64,000 bases of DNA. Origin: Stercorarius parasiticus (lineage: Eukaryota; Chordata; Aves; Charadriiformes; Stercorariidae). Below, piece after piece: positions 1-10,284 of this stretch. The stretch spans positions 1-64,000 of the forward strand of contig VWZL01000351.1 of the NCBI GenBank assembly GCA_013396915.1. Direction: 5' to 3'. A program made the position numbers and the translations under genes. Within the stretch, counting starts at the first letter, position 1. The number at the start of each line of letters is the position of its first letter. The notes under the pieces are model-generated. The model was not told where the DNA came from, made no database searches, and saw only the letters and a program-made list of their open reading frames with translations.

Positions 1-470
1 GTGGAGGGAGCGCGCAGCTGTCGGCGCGCGCGCACGCGGACCTGTTATGTATCGCGGCCTGCGCTACGCATGCGCGGTGGCGGGTGTCCCTAGAGCCCCG
101 CCGCGGCTGTGGGGACCGGGGCTGGCCGATCTCACCACGCCCCATCCCATCCCGCGGGGCAGAGTTGGGGCGTTTATGTAAGCTGTGGGTAGGGAGGTCG
201 GTCCCTGCCCGGTGCCGGTCTGTGCGCGGCCGCCGTCGAGGTGCTGCCGGGCCGGGTGGACACGGGGGGGAGGTGTAGTCGCTCGCTCTCCTGTGTCTCC
301 CGCTGCCCGCCGGGCCCGGCCCCGTCCCGCATTAGGCGGAGGCGGGCCGTGTGGCTTAGGAAACGGGCCGTGTTTTCGCGGCCACCCGCCATCGGAGCCC
401 TGAGGTGGTTTGCAGCGAGTTCTGAGCAGCAGAATGGGTTAAAACGGCCTCCCTAGCACTTAGTAAAGTC
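1..470 (+). promoter_or_regulatory. MTERF2: CpG island 1, probable MTERF2 promoter
   Basis: The sequence is strongly GC-rich and dense in CpG from the left edge to about 470, then falls abruptly into AT-rich DNA. No TATA box is evident, as is usual for a housekeeping CpG-island promoter. The next gene on the plus strand is MTERF2, whose coding exon is preceded by a splice acceptor at 7996, so an upstream non-coding first exon is required and this island is a candidate for it. A near-consensus NRF1 site lies at 65-76. Short ORFs here are by-products of high GC and resemble no protein I know. The exact start site and first-exon donor cannot be read from sequence. The second island at 3150-3637 is the competing candidate, and the strand is inferred from the gene context. 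Confidence 0.6.
65..76 (+). promoter_or_regulatory. NRF1-like binding site
   Basis: TACGCATGCGCG matches the NRF1 consensus YGCGCAYGCGCR at 11 of 12 positions; the second base is A instead of G. NRF1 drives many nuclear genes for mitochondrial proteins, which fits a promoter for MTERF2. The match is seen in the sequence; its function is inferred. Confidence 0.5.
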
Positions 471-3149
471 GTTATTAGCAAATGGTGTGTATCTAAGATC
501 TTCTCTTGCAACTACAGCGCTCAAAGCAAGGTGTGCGTGCTGCCGGCGCAGCAGGTTTCCCTGCGCCCTCGCCCTGCTGGCCGCTAACTACTGAACGAGG
601 CGTCTCGCTGCCAGGACTCGGTAGAGCAGTTTGGAACCCTAATAGGGCAGCTGTAGCCGCAGATCTGAAAATAAGCCTCCACCTGTGGATCGCAGCTCAA
701 ATGTGCAGCTTCCAGAGTGTTCATAGACAAGTGGGTAGCAACAGAAAGTTGAGGTCTCATTAGAAATCTCAGCTCTCAAGTAAAAGGCAGAGGACTCGCA
801 TCAGCAGTACTGACCTTTCTTGACTTCCAGAATTCCAGAGCAGGACAGTACTTTTAAGAATTGCAGTTGCTGTTTCTACTAAAATATTTTTTTCTGCTAA
901 GATACGCAGAAAGTGAAGGTAAAGCCAACAGAAAGAGACACGCATCGCATGTTTCCCTTCACACTTTTCTTTCCTCACTTTGAATGATTTAAAAAAATGT
1001 CATTAATGATCAAGGCATGCTAGCAGCAGAGCCCCCAGCCATGACTTTGGTTTTATACAAAATTTCTTTCTAAAAAGTGTGGGGGCCCAGCTTTTCTTAA
1101 GCATTGACTTTCAACAGCAGCATAAATTATTACGAGGTTATCAATTATTCCTCTGTCATACATGGAACATCATATTCCACAGCTCATCATTCCAGTCCAG
1201 AAGAACATAGAGGATCCTGTCATATATCCTTGCTGCAACTCAAACCTGGAGTAGTTGGGTTATTGTAAAGTTGAGCATTGTTTTCTCAATTAATACAAAG
1301 TACATTCTCCCTTGCTTGTTTTTTGTTTTTACTCTTAGGAAATGCCAATTATTTGGTGAATAATTTTCAAAGAAATAAAACAGAAAAATCTTCATAGTTA
1401 ATGATCACTTTCCATCGAACTCCTTTTAATTCTATAATTTTTGAGCACATTGACAGAAGATATAGATTCCTTATTTTCAAGGAAAGTCACCTCACAATAT
1501 AGTTTTTATTTCAAACTTTTAAACCACTTCTTCATACTCCTTATGTTCCCTGCTAGCTCTTGACACGGCTGCGACACTGAAGATGGCCCTGAGTGAAGGC
1601 CAGCGTCAATCAATGTGCCTTTGTGGGAATCCTGAGGTGGAAGCAACCCTCCCTCACTAGACCTTATGGTTTCATAACCAAATTGCAGCCATGAAAACCA
1701 TCAGTCTATCAGCTGTTTGTCGCTACAGACTAAGTAACAACTGTAATATATCATTAGCATATCGTTATGTGAAATCACCATTGGGCTCTGGCCATACCTT
1801 CAATGCCAGATGGTTTGTTCCTGATTTAGAAGTGGAAGGAAGGTGAAGAATATATTAATTAAAATGTCAAATCTCAAAGGAAGAGTCTCTCCAAGTTATC
1901 AGGAAAAGAAAATAGAGTCACAGTTAATCAAGGAACTCGTACAGTAAACCTCACTCCTGGGTTCTCTTGTGGATAACTTTTTTAAAGAACATTATTGCTA
2001 ATTTAGCCAATTTAGCTCAGACTGTGATCGCAAAGATCAAGAGAGTGGGGAGGAGTTGGAAGGGAAAAAAGCTAACATGAAGGCGTGAAATGACAAAAAC
2101 ATAAAGCAGCAAGTATACAACACATTGTGTGTTAGAAGTGGTTTTTTAGGTACCTGTTTTTAATATCATTGTATGTCATTTATATTCACAAACATCATTA
2201 ACTCTTTTTGAAACAGCAGTCATGTAGGACACCAAGCCTGAACTGCATTCGTAGAGCGTGGTTTCTTTCTATGGCAGTTCTTTTCTCCATTAGATCCTTT
2301 TCACACTATTGAAAATGTACCTGACAAAAGAAGTGTTCCCGCAGAGAACAGTGCTGATTTTCACTCGCTGAAGGATGTGATTGTGCAGACCCGGAGTTAG
2401 TTTAAAAAAATCCTAACGCGCCTAGAAATCATTTATGTGTCTCTGCTCATTTGTTACTCTGAGTTTAGAAGAGAAATAAAGTAGACGCAGCTGAAAAAAG
2501 AAAAATAGAGGAAGATGATTCTCACCGTCACAGCTCATTAAACTTCTGAAACACCACCAGCAAAACACTATCAATCCAATGACTACCTATGGGAATTTTA
2601 TTCTTTTATTCTGTAATAAGTGCAGCGATCATTTGGAAGAAAATATAGTGATGTAAGCCAGGCCTCCATCGCTGCGTCAGTGGTGCCTCCCATCCAAATG
2701 TGTACCGCTTCCAAATCGAGTTGAAGCGTCTTTGTGGACGTTAACACCTTTGGTACCAGGAGCTGTGATTGCCGGGTGGTGTGTAGGGTCACTGTTGTGC
2801 CGCACAGGGTGCAAAGCCTCACCACCGTTATTTTAGCTTCAGTTTGGGATAAATACCAGAAACAGAGCGTTTCCCTTACCGAATCAATAGGATCACCTGC
2901 TTCCCATCAGAGCACAGGCACTCAAGTAGCCTAGCTTTAAAATGTTCATTTCTCTGCTATTGTAAGACTTCAAAATGATCGATTTTCAATTTTTTTTTAA
3001 TTTATTTACTACACTAATTCTCTCTTGAAAGCTGTTCAAATCCGACCACCTTTAACTCTTTCTAATCACACCGAAGCCTGCTTTAACGCGTGGAAGAACC
3101 TCAGGTGATTTTTGCACCAGGAAGAGATTACGAACAGAGGGCACCAAGG
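471..3149. other. AT-rich non-coding DNA, likely MTERF2 first intron or upstream region
   Basis: I find no credible exon here. The sequence is AT-rich with short homopolymer runs, and the longest ORFs (60-85 codons) do not look like protein. If transcription begins in CpG island 1 this is intron; if it begins in island 2 it lies between CRY1, expected beyond the left edge, and MTERF2. Confidence 0.6.
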
Positions 3150-3637
3150 GATGAACACTCACAGCCGCGGGATGGCCGAGATTTACCGCAAACTCAGCCC
3201 GAATCGCTGTCCCTCGCTGCCACCCGCTCCTCCCCGCCGCGGACGCCACATGGTACATCCCCCCTCTCCTCAGTACCCCCCCCGCCGCCCGGCAGCGGTG
3301 GTAGGCCCCAGCGCGGCGCTGCGCGGCGGCGAGCCCGGCCAGGTCAGGCGCGGTGCGGGACGGGACCGGGGGGGCGGGGCGGTCTCGGCCGGCTCCCGGC
3401 GCTTCACAACGGGGGCGTGGGGGGGTGGTCTCAGCATTGTCCCCCCGGGCACCGGCTGGTGAGGGAAACAGAGGGCGCTGCCGTTAGCGGGCCGGCTGAG
3501 GCGGCGTTGGGCCTCCCGCACGTGGGCGGCAGGTGCGGCTGTGTCGTGACAGTGGCGACGGCCCGAGGATAAAGGGGGCGAGGTGCAGGGGGAGGAGCGG
3601 CGCGTTCTGTAAGCGGTGGGTGGTTGGGAGGGAGAGC
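3150..3637 (+). promoter_or_regulatory. MTERF2: CpG island 2, alternative MTERF2 promoter
   Basis: This is a second CpG-dense, GC-rich block, separated from island 1 by about 2.7 kb of AT-rich DNA. It contains a palindromic E-box CACGTG at 3519-3524 and several donor-like GT motifs, for example around 3459 and 3609. It could be the main or an alternative promoter of MTERF2, or the start of an unannotated transcript. It runs straight into a CR1 insertion on its right side. Assignment to MTERF2 rests on position and orientation only. Confidence 0.5.
3519..3524. promoter_or_regulatory. Palindromic E-box CACGTG
   Basis: A perfect CACGTG lies within CpG island 2. This core is bound by USF, MYC/MAX and CLOCK/BMAL1 family proteins. 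Which of them, if any, binds here is unknown. Confidence 0.35.
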
Positions 3638-3994
3638 TTGCTCCGGGGAGGCCCTGTAGCGGCCTTCCAGTACCTAAAGGGGGGCCTTCGGGAAAGGTGG
3701 GGAGGGACTCTATGAGGGAGAGTAGCGATAGGATGACGAGTAACGGTTTTAAACGGAAAGAGGGTTAATTTAGGTTAGATACTGGGAAGAAGTTCTGTCC
3801 CCCGAAGGTGGTGAGGCACAGGAACAGGTTGCCCAGAGAAGCTGTGGATGCACCGTCCCTGGAAGTGTTCAGGGCCAGGCTGGATGGGGCTTGGAGTAAC
3901 CTGATCTAATGGAAGGTGTCCCTGCCCACGGCAGGGGGGTTGGAACTAGATGATTTTTAAGGCCCCTTCCAACCGAAACCATTCTGTGATTCTA
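3638..3994 (+). mobile_element. CR1 LINE 3' fragment (5'-truncated)
   Basis: This is a typical avian CR1 tail in plus orientation. Recognisable blocks run in order: the GCGGCCTTCCAGTACCT segment (3658-3674), the segment ending GGAACAGGTTGCCCAGAGA, the GGTGTCCCTGCCCACGGCAGG block, the GGGTTGGAACTAGATGA block, and the terminal CCTTCCAACC plus ATTCTGTGATTCT tail. It is about 355 bp of a roughly 4.5-kb element, 5'-truncated as most CR1 copies are, and has no intact reverse transcriptase. It abuts CpG island 2 and contributes some of its GC content. Confidence 0.93.
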
Positions 3995-4330
3995 CAAAAG
4001 CGTTGGGCGCAAGTCCCAGTTTCTGCCGGGTGACTTCAGCAACAGGAGAACCCAGCTGGGGTAGCGGGGCTCAGGCTGGACAGGGAGAGCAAGCCCTCAG
4101 CTCCTGCACTGGCTGCAGGACTCCATCCTCCTCCAGCCCCTCCACCCTGAAACGGAATCCAAAAGAGGGGAAAAGGGGTGTGCAGATAGGGATGGTCCAG
4201 GTGGCCAGGTTTACGTGACCAGACTCGGAGTGCTTGCTAGCTTTCAGTCTTCTCTATACTAAAAACAGCACTTGGTGACCTTTGGCTTAAATAGTGCTAT
4301 GCTTCCTTAAGCTTTTTTTTCATGTCTTTC

Positions 4331-4522
4331 CTAAATAGAAGGAAAAGCTTTTTCCCCACAAGGATTGTCAAGCAGTAGAACAGGCAGCCCAGAGAGGCTG
4401 GGTGGGCTCCATCCATGGAGGTTTTCAAGACCTGACTAGACAAAGCAGCCTGGTCTTAACTCATAGCAGACTCTGCTTTGAGGTCTTGAGGTCCCTTCCA
4501 ACCTGGATCATCCTAGGATCTT
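4331..4522 (+). mobile_element. Old, diverged CR1 fragment
   Basis: This is a degraded CR1 3' segment in plus orientation. It keeps the GGAAAAGCTTTTTCCCCACA, AACAGGCAGCCCAGAGAGG, CTCCATCCATGGAGGTTTTC and GAGGTCCCTTCCAACCT landmarks, and the 3' end is eroded. It is more diverged from the CR1 pattern than the copy at 3638-3994, so it is probably an older insertion of another subfamily. Confidence 0.8.
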
Positions 4523-7014
4523 CTGTAGATTTTTCTAGAAAGCTTTATGTTGGTCTAGCATATTTTTGTAATCCTTCTTTACCTCATTTCCGCTACTGAT
4601 GCAAAGCAGGGTGTCGTTTTTTGTCTGTAAGTGCAGATGTTTGACTGCTTACTCAACTGTGCATTAATCTACAAAACTGATACCTATTACCGCTCCAGAT
4701 TTCATCACAAACTATTCAAATCCTGCCTACACTGCTGTCTTCTAGGTAGATAACTATTTTTCCTGGTTACTTTAAAGGTCAATCTAGGAATTTAGTAGTT
4801 CCATTTTATTCTCCACAGCCTGCTAAGACCTGGCTACAGCTTGCTGTAATAAGAATGGCAGTGACTAGCATACAGTAGTAGTTATACTGTTGCTCTCTTT
4901 AGTGAAAGATGTTGTGAAAAATACAACATGAGCAAGAGGCTGGTTTGCTAGTTTTTCAAAAAGTGAGATTTGAGTCTCAAAATACACATGCAGAAATTCA
5001 AAATGTCTGAATGAAGTGAGGGATGAGTCAGCTAGTTGATCCTAGTATCCATCTGCTATAGAAGATATACATATGAGTCTCATCAAATAATGAAACTTTT
5101 AACAGACCTTTAATCTGCAGATATAGGTCACTGCAAGTGTGCTAACGAGCAGGATCACAGATAACTTCCAGGTAGACATTAGCTCACTTCCTTATTGCTG
5201 TTATGACACCTGGCGATAAGAGAGTGCTGTTGGCAGTAAGAGCAAATGTCTCGTCTAAGCTGGCTGGGTTTTTTTTTTTCCCCTAATGTCCCAACTAGTT
5301 TACAGTCCCCCCAGCAATATAGGTATGTAAAAAGTTGCAGTGGGGTCCTCCATATTAGGACAGTAGTCCAGCATGAGCTTTGAGAGACCTCTGAACTCTT
5401 GGAATATGTTACATACCCTGGAAATGTGATACTGTCATCTGTGGACTCTGAAATACACCAAATGATAACTCTTAATCATCATCTTAGTTTCTACAGAACA
5501 CCATGACATTAAAATCCATTCATCTTATTTTGCATGTTAAGATTTTGCTTAGTGCTTTACAAGGGTTCCTGAGTACCCCATTCATACGTGGTTTAGCAAA
5601 TAAAGTTTTCCTTCCTTTTATAGTATTCTGTGTTTCTGCATGGATGATCCTCACTAACAAGAGGAAAAAAAATTGACTGTGATGTCAAAGATTTTCAGGC
5701 AACATAAAGCTTCTTTTAAGCGCATATAACAATCATTTCCATGTCAGATCTTAGAAGAGCACAATTTACTATATGAGAATTTTTAAAAATCTCTATAATA
5801 GATAAAATGACTGTATTTTAAGTGACTGTATTACTCAGAAGGCAATTTTGTTTAACAGCAGGATTACACATTGAAGTAAAAGTCATGGTTAGTTATTTTT
5901 CCAGTTTGTACTTTGGAAGTATCATCTGACATCCCAAACAATTGTAACAATACTTTATGTTGCTGGCAGTGTCCAGCTGAGCTGAAGCATTAATGAAGAA
6001 AGCCCTGATGCTTCAGAGATTTATTTACTCTGACTGGACCCACTCAATTCAATAGAACTACTCAGAGTACTCGGGCACAGACGGTTGTGTCGCTCCCTAT
6101 GGAGGAGAGGCTTTAGTTTGCAGTCCTTGTGAAACAGTCACTTTTTCAGGACGTGAAAAGGTCAGCACACGAGAAGTCTGTGACTTACCAACACTTGCAG
6201 TGCTTTCAGGACTATTGAGAAAAATGGCTTGTCCTGTGGTGGAGCTTGCTGGACAGCACTTCTTAAGCCAGGAATTTTATGAAGATAAAATCATTAGCCT
6301 TGGGGTTATGACACAAGCAGCTTCATTAGGCGATCAGATTTTGCCTCAGAGATTTAGAAATACTACTAGAAAACAAGTTACCGATAAACAGCTTCAGTTA
6401 ATAACATACGGTTGCCTATAGGAAATTATTTTTACGTCTTATTCTATTAGTTTATGATGTAGTAACATAATGAGAGTCCATCTTTTAGAAGCTGAAAAAC
6501 ATCAACTTAAAAGCAAAGGTACACTTTCTTGAGATAAAGTGTTTTACCCCTGGAAGATGTTTAACCTTACCTGGCAACTAGATAGAGACTTTATCACTTA
6601 AGTTCTTTAAACAAACTATGTATTTTCTTTAAAGATGGGTTATAAAGAAGATTCTAGTACAGCTGTTCCTGCAATAGGCTTCTTGCTCTGTTATGCAGGA
6701 GATTAGGTTACATGATCGTAACAGTCTTTTATCTCCTAAAAACCTCTTAATTTAACTTAATACTCACGTAGATACATTTTGAAGCATGCTATACTTAGGA
6801 GAGGTGAAAGCAACTTATAAATAGAATTGTCAAATGCACAAATTGTCAGGTTTTTTTTTTCCTCATTTTCAATTTGAGCAGTTTTAAGCATGTTACCAGC
6901 AGCAGCAATTTGTGCGAGTATTTCACAGACCAGTGATTCTCCCTTTCGCGCTCCATGCTTCCATAAACATTATGAAAACACCACCTAGGAAGTTAAAGAT
7001 ACACTTGATAATAT

Positions 7015-7330
7015 ATGTGTTTGACTGCTGCAGCTCCTTTGGCTGTTGCAGAGCAGGTGGCACCACCTGCGCTATTGGTGGTACCTGGCAGGCAGTTTGA
7101 GCAAAGGTGGGGTATGGGATTGCCCACCCCTACCCTCGGGTTGCTGGGTGAACCCCAGCAGAGCCATGCACCTCTTCCACCAGGACTCTCTGCCTACTGG
7201 GGGTGGCCAGCAATGACAGAAGTGACCTGGAGACAGAAATAAGGCGTCAGTGCAGAGGGCACCTGTGGCAAAGGAGGTGCTGGAAGAGGCAAGTGAAGGC
7301 CTGAAGATGGTACAGCGTACTTGTGTCCTC
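7015..7330. other. Isolated GC-rich patch with E-box dyad
   Basis: This GC-rich segment sits in an AT-rich intron. It contains a perfect inverted repeat at 7053-7070 (GCAGGTGG, spacer CA, CCACCTGC), which places two CAGGTG-type E-boxes back to back. An ORF of 75 codons crosses it but resembles no protein I know. It could be a regulatory element or the remnant of an old insertion. Confidence 0.35.
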
Positions 7331-7977
7331 TCCCAAAATACCAGTGTGCTTATTCAGAACCCAATTAACAGACTCAGCTAATGGAAACACATACATAAAG
7401 GTTTTTGATGATTTTTTTCCCCCCCTTAATTATAACAAGAATGATTTCACAGTGCCATCAGGCTACAAACTGCTGCTGAAGGAGCACCAGGGGGGTCTCT
7501 GACACATAAAGGAATGAGTCATGCTCCAAACAACGCTTGAGAAGTTAACCAAACACATTCAGAAGAGTTCAGAAAGATATTGAAGCTGCTTTTTAAAAAA
7601 TTAATTTGGTAGAATTACTGTCACATTAAATTGCGTGAAACATTTTTCTAACGTAGTGCGAGTGAGCTGTAATGTAATTAACAATGTTAGCTGCAGGAAA
7701 CAGCTGACAGTTTGGTTCCTGTATGACTACAAGCATTTATATGGACAGAGTGCTGCCCCCACATCAGGTCTGCCACATCCACAGGTTATTGTTGCAGTGA
7801 GGCATCCATCAGAACATTAACCTTTCAAAATCCTCCCCCCGCCCCGAAAGCTAGATTTTGTGCTAATAACAAAAAACACTGTTGAGAGTAATTTCTTATG
7901 CCAGCTCAATCTAAATATCGATGTCTCCGAGAACATCATGAGGTATAACTGGTGCCTTAAATGTGTTTTCGTAGAGT

Positions 7978-7996
7978 TGTTGTTCTCTTTCCGTAG
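7978..7996 (+). other. MTERF2: Splice acceptor of MTERF2 coding exon
   Basis: The run TTGTTGTTCTCTTTCCGTAG is a good pyrimidine tract followed by AG at 7995-7996. It leaves a 14-nt 5' UTR segment before the ATG at 8011, so at least one upstream non-coding exon must exist. Confidence 0.8.
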
Positions 7997-8010
7997 GGTT
8001 GAATTCCACA

Positions 8011-9204
8011 ATGTTGAGAGGAGCGGCTCACGGTGCAAAAGATGTGTTTACTCTTCTGTTAACGAGATCTCAGTACTGTAACCCAGGACTGAATTTTTCA
8101 TCAGTATGGACTGAAGTAGCAAACAGAAGCTTCCCAACACATTCCTGTTACACAACTGATACAAAATCAAGAGAGGAAAACAAAAAAACCGTTGAGAGTC
8201 TCCACAGATTGTCAGTCGACATTAAGAAGATACGCAGACTAAAGGAATGGGTCCTTCTCCAGGATGTGGCCTATGTTAAAGAAATTGCTGGTATCTTACA
8301 AGAAATGGGAGCGGATGAGACCACTGTAGCCAACATTTTAGAACGCTGCCCAGAAGCAATTCTCCATACCCCTGCAGAGATAAACTCCCAAAGAGCTCTA
8401 TGGCAATTAGTATGCCAGAATGAAAAACAGTTGATTAAATTAATAGAGCAATTTCCAGAGTCTTTTTTCACTACTGAATATCATGAGAACCAGAAGGCAA
8501 ATATACTGTTTTTTCAAGAGTTGGGACTTAAGAATAATATAATCACCAGGTTCTTGACAAGTGCACCCAATATTTTCTACAATCACGTTGAGAAAAACAA
8601 AAACCTGATAGAGACACTACAAAGAAATTATTTAAATTTAGGAGGTTCTGATGCAAATATGAAGATCTGGATACTGAAGCTATTAAGCCAAAATCCATTT
8701 ATTTTATTAAATACCTCCACCGTAATCCAGGAGAACTTGGAATTTCTCCAGAAGAATGATTTCACTGACCATGAAGTTCTACAGCTGCTGTCCAAACTTA
8801 AAGGTTTCATTTTTCAACTTACTCCTACTACTATGCAGAAGAGTATGCTTTTTTCCCAAAATGTCTTTAAGTGCAGTGATCAAGAATTAAAACAGCTAGT
8901 GCTGAAATGCCCAGCCCTTCTCTACTATTCCGTTCCAGTTTTGGAAGAAAGACTTGAAGGACTACTGAAGGAAGGAATTTCTGTAGCGCAGATTAGAGAG
9001 ACACCGATGGTGCTGGAGTTGACAACGCAAATTGTTCAGTACCGAATTAAAAAACTCTCTGCTTTGGGATACGATATAAGGAGTGGATCTCTAGAAAGCT
9101 TGAATGGTACGAAGAAAGATTTTGAAGTCAATTATGGTAAGATACAATCAAAGAAGGAGAGACCAATTTTTAATCCCGTTGCTCCTATAAACATTGAAGA
9201 TTAA
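8011..9204 (+). CDS. MTERF2: Mitochondrial transcription termination factor 2 (MTERF2)
   Basis: This encodes a complete 397-residue protein; human MTERF2 is about 385. It belongs to the mTERF family, helical-repeat proteins of the mitochondrial matrix that bind mtDNA. MTERF2 associates with nucleoids and supports mitochondrial gene expression. The first 25 residues carry Arg and Lys and one acid, as in a mitochondrial targeting peptide. The mTERF repeat signature recurs at LERCPEAI (110-117), QFPESFF (147-153), QNPFILL (227-233) and [17 protein letters not shown] (299-315), and the protein ends [11 protein letters not shown], close to the vertebrate MTERF2 tail. The whole CDS is one exon, entered by a pyrimidine-tract acceptor with AG at 7995-7996; exon sequence begins at 7997. 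ATG at 8011 is chosen because it has A at -3 and its product begins like known MTERF2; the in-frame TTG at 7999 is not a plausible vertebrate start. No frameshift or premature stop is seen. It is convergent with TMEM263. Confidence 0.97.
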   Translation: MLRGAAHGAKDVFTLLLTRSQYCNPGLNFSSVWTEVANRSFPTHSCYTTDTKSREENKKTVESLHRLSVDIKKIRRLKEWVLLQDVAYVKEIAGILQEMGADETTVANILERCPEAILHTPAEINSQRALWQLVCQNEKQLIKLIEQFPESFFTTEYHENQKANILFFQELGLKNNIITRFLTSAPNIFYNHVEKNKNLIETLQRNYLNLGGSDANMKIWILKLLSQNPFILLNTSTVIQENLEFLQKNDFTDHEVLQLLSKLKGFIFQLTPTTMQKSMLFSQNVFKCSDQELKQLVLKCPALLYYSVPVLEERLEGLLKEGISVAQIRETPMVLELTTQIVQYRIKKLSALGYDIRSGSLESLNGTKKDFEVNYGKIQSKKERPIFNPVAPINIED

Positions 9205-10060
9205 CTTGTGTGCTGTCCTTTAAATTATGCAAAAGAAAACTATCAAAGAGAAAAGAGATGTTGGTTTTCTGAGACTAGCCAAACCAAAAGTAATCTTAAC
9301 CAGATTGTAGTCTTACCCTGTACTTTGTCCTGGACTGGGTGTTAGGCACAGCTTCACTATACAGTTGTAGCTTTCTAATGCTTTCAAATATCATAGAACC
9401 TGGTTATGATAAAGGTTGCCTTTTTTTTTTTTTTAGTTCTGTTACATTTCCTTGTCTAACAGGGCATTAACTACTTTGGATTCTCAGCTGTGTCACTGCA
9501 CAGTACCGCTCCATAATAGCAATTAGCGCAATCTTCAACTGAGACAGAGAGAGGGAGGGGTTTTTTTTCCAGCAGTGTTCATCAACCCACTCTTTCACTG
9601 ACGTTTGGAGACTCTTCCGGAGTTCCGTTCCTTATCGCTGAAATAAGTAGCTCTCACTCCCAGATCCTGAACTACAGCAGACTTCTTGGATAGGAGAGCC
9701 TAGCTAGAGCACAGTCTGAGAACAGGGGCAGGACATGGTATTTTTATTTATTGATTGCTGCAGTAAGGCCCTAGTACATTTGTGTACAAACCATAAATGC
9801 AAAGAAACTAGAAAACAGCCTCCTTCACATTTCTGAGACTTCAAAATTTACTCCTTTTGCAAAATGTTTGGGGCAGGAAGAAATACATTTATTGCTGTTG
9901 TCTGGTTCTTAATTTCTTTTCTAGCAAAGTTCGGGGAGAGAAAAGGTTAGGGAGAGAGTCAAGTGAGTCTCAGATGATTGCAGGACAAAGGAAAAAGCCA
10001 TGCTTTTATATTAGGTGTAACAAAACTCTAGTCCATAAACCACTGGTGATTAAAAAATGA
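9205..10060 (+). other. MTERF2: MTERF2 3' UTR and candidate poly(A) site
   Basis: AT-rich sequence follows the TAA stop and includes a T14 run at 9421-9434. I find no canonical AATAAA on the plus strand for over 800 nt. The first strong variant is ATTAAA at 10049-10054, so a 3' UTR of about 870 nt is plausible. CATAAA-type variants occur earlier, near 9791. The end point is an inference. Confidence 0.4.
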
Positions 10061-10251
10061 CTACCAGATTTGCAAACAGCTGCCACAGTTTCTAAATATA
10101 CGGGTGACACTGCTTCTCAGATATCACTGTATAGTTAATTGTTGACAAGTGCTGGCTTTCAAAATAGTAACTATCTGACAGCGTTTAAGTCCTCAGGGGA
10201 TCTTATTCATTTTCATTTATGGGCTGTGAATAGTAATATAAATTAGTAGCG

Positions 10252-10284
10252 TCACTGATGATCTAGAATTGGGATCATCAGTGA
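10252..10284. repeat. Perfect 12-bp-stem inverted repeat (hairpin)
   Basis: TCACTGATGATC (10252-10263) and GATCATCAGTGA (10273-10284) are exact reverse complements separated by 9 nt. The hairpin lies just past the candidate MTERF2 poly(A) site and could also fall in a long TMEM263 3' UTR on the other strand. The structure is seen directly; its function is unknown. Confidence 0.85.

Larger units (their letters stand above)
4523..7996. other. MTERF2: Non-coding DNA, inferred MTERF2 intron
   Basis: This stretch leads to the acceptor of the MTERF2 coding exon: a pyrimidine-rich run then AG at 7995-7996. It is mostly AT-rich, with one isolated GC-rich patch at 7015-7330. No other exon is recognisable, but a small non-coding 5' UTR exon could hide here. 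Confidence 0.6.

Noticed and set aside
84..763. Short ORFs in CpG island 1 and just after it
   Set aside because: They overlap in several frames and are Arg/Gly/Pro-rich as GC-rich promoters usually are; none resembles a protein.
1..1000. CRY1 3' end at the left edge
   Set aside because: Gene order predicts CRY1 to the left, but I see no CRY1 coding sequence, and the left edge is a CpG island, not a gene end.
7999..8010. Upstream in-frame TTG extending MTERF2 by four residues
   Set aside because: TTG is not a credible start for a vertebrate mRNA when an ATG with A at -3 follows at 8011, and the ATG product begins like known MTERF2.
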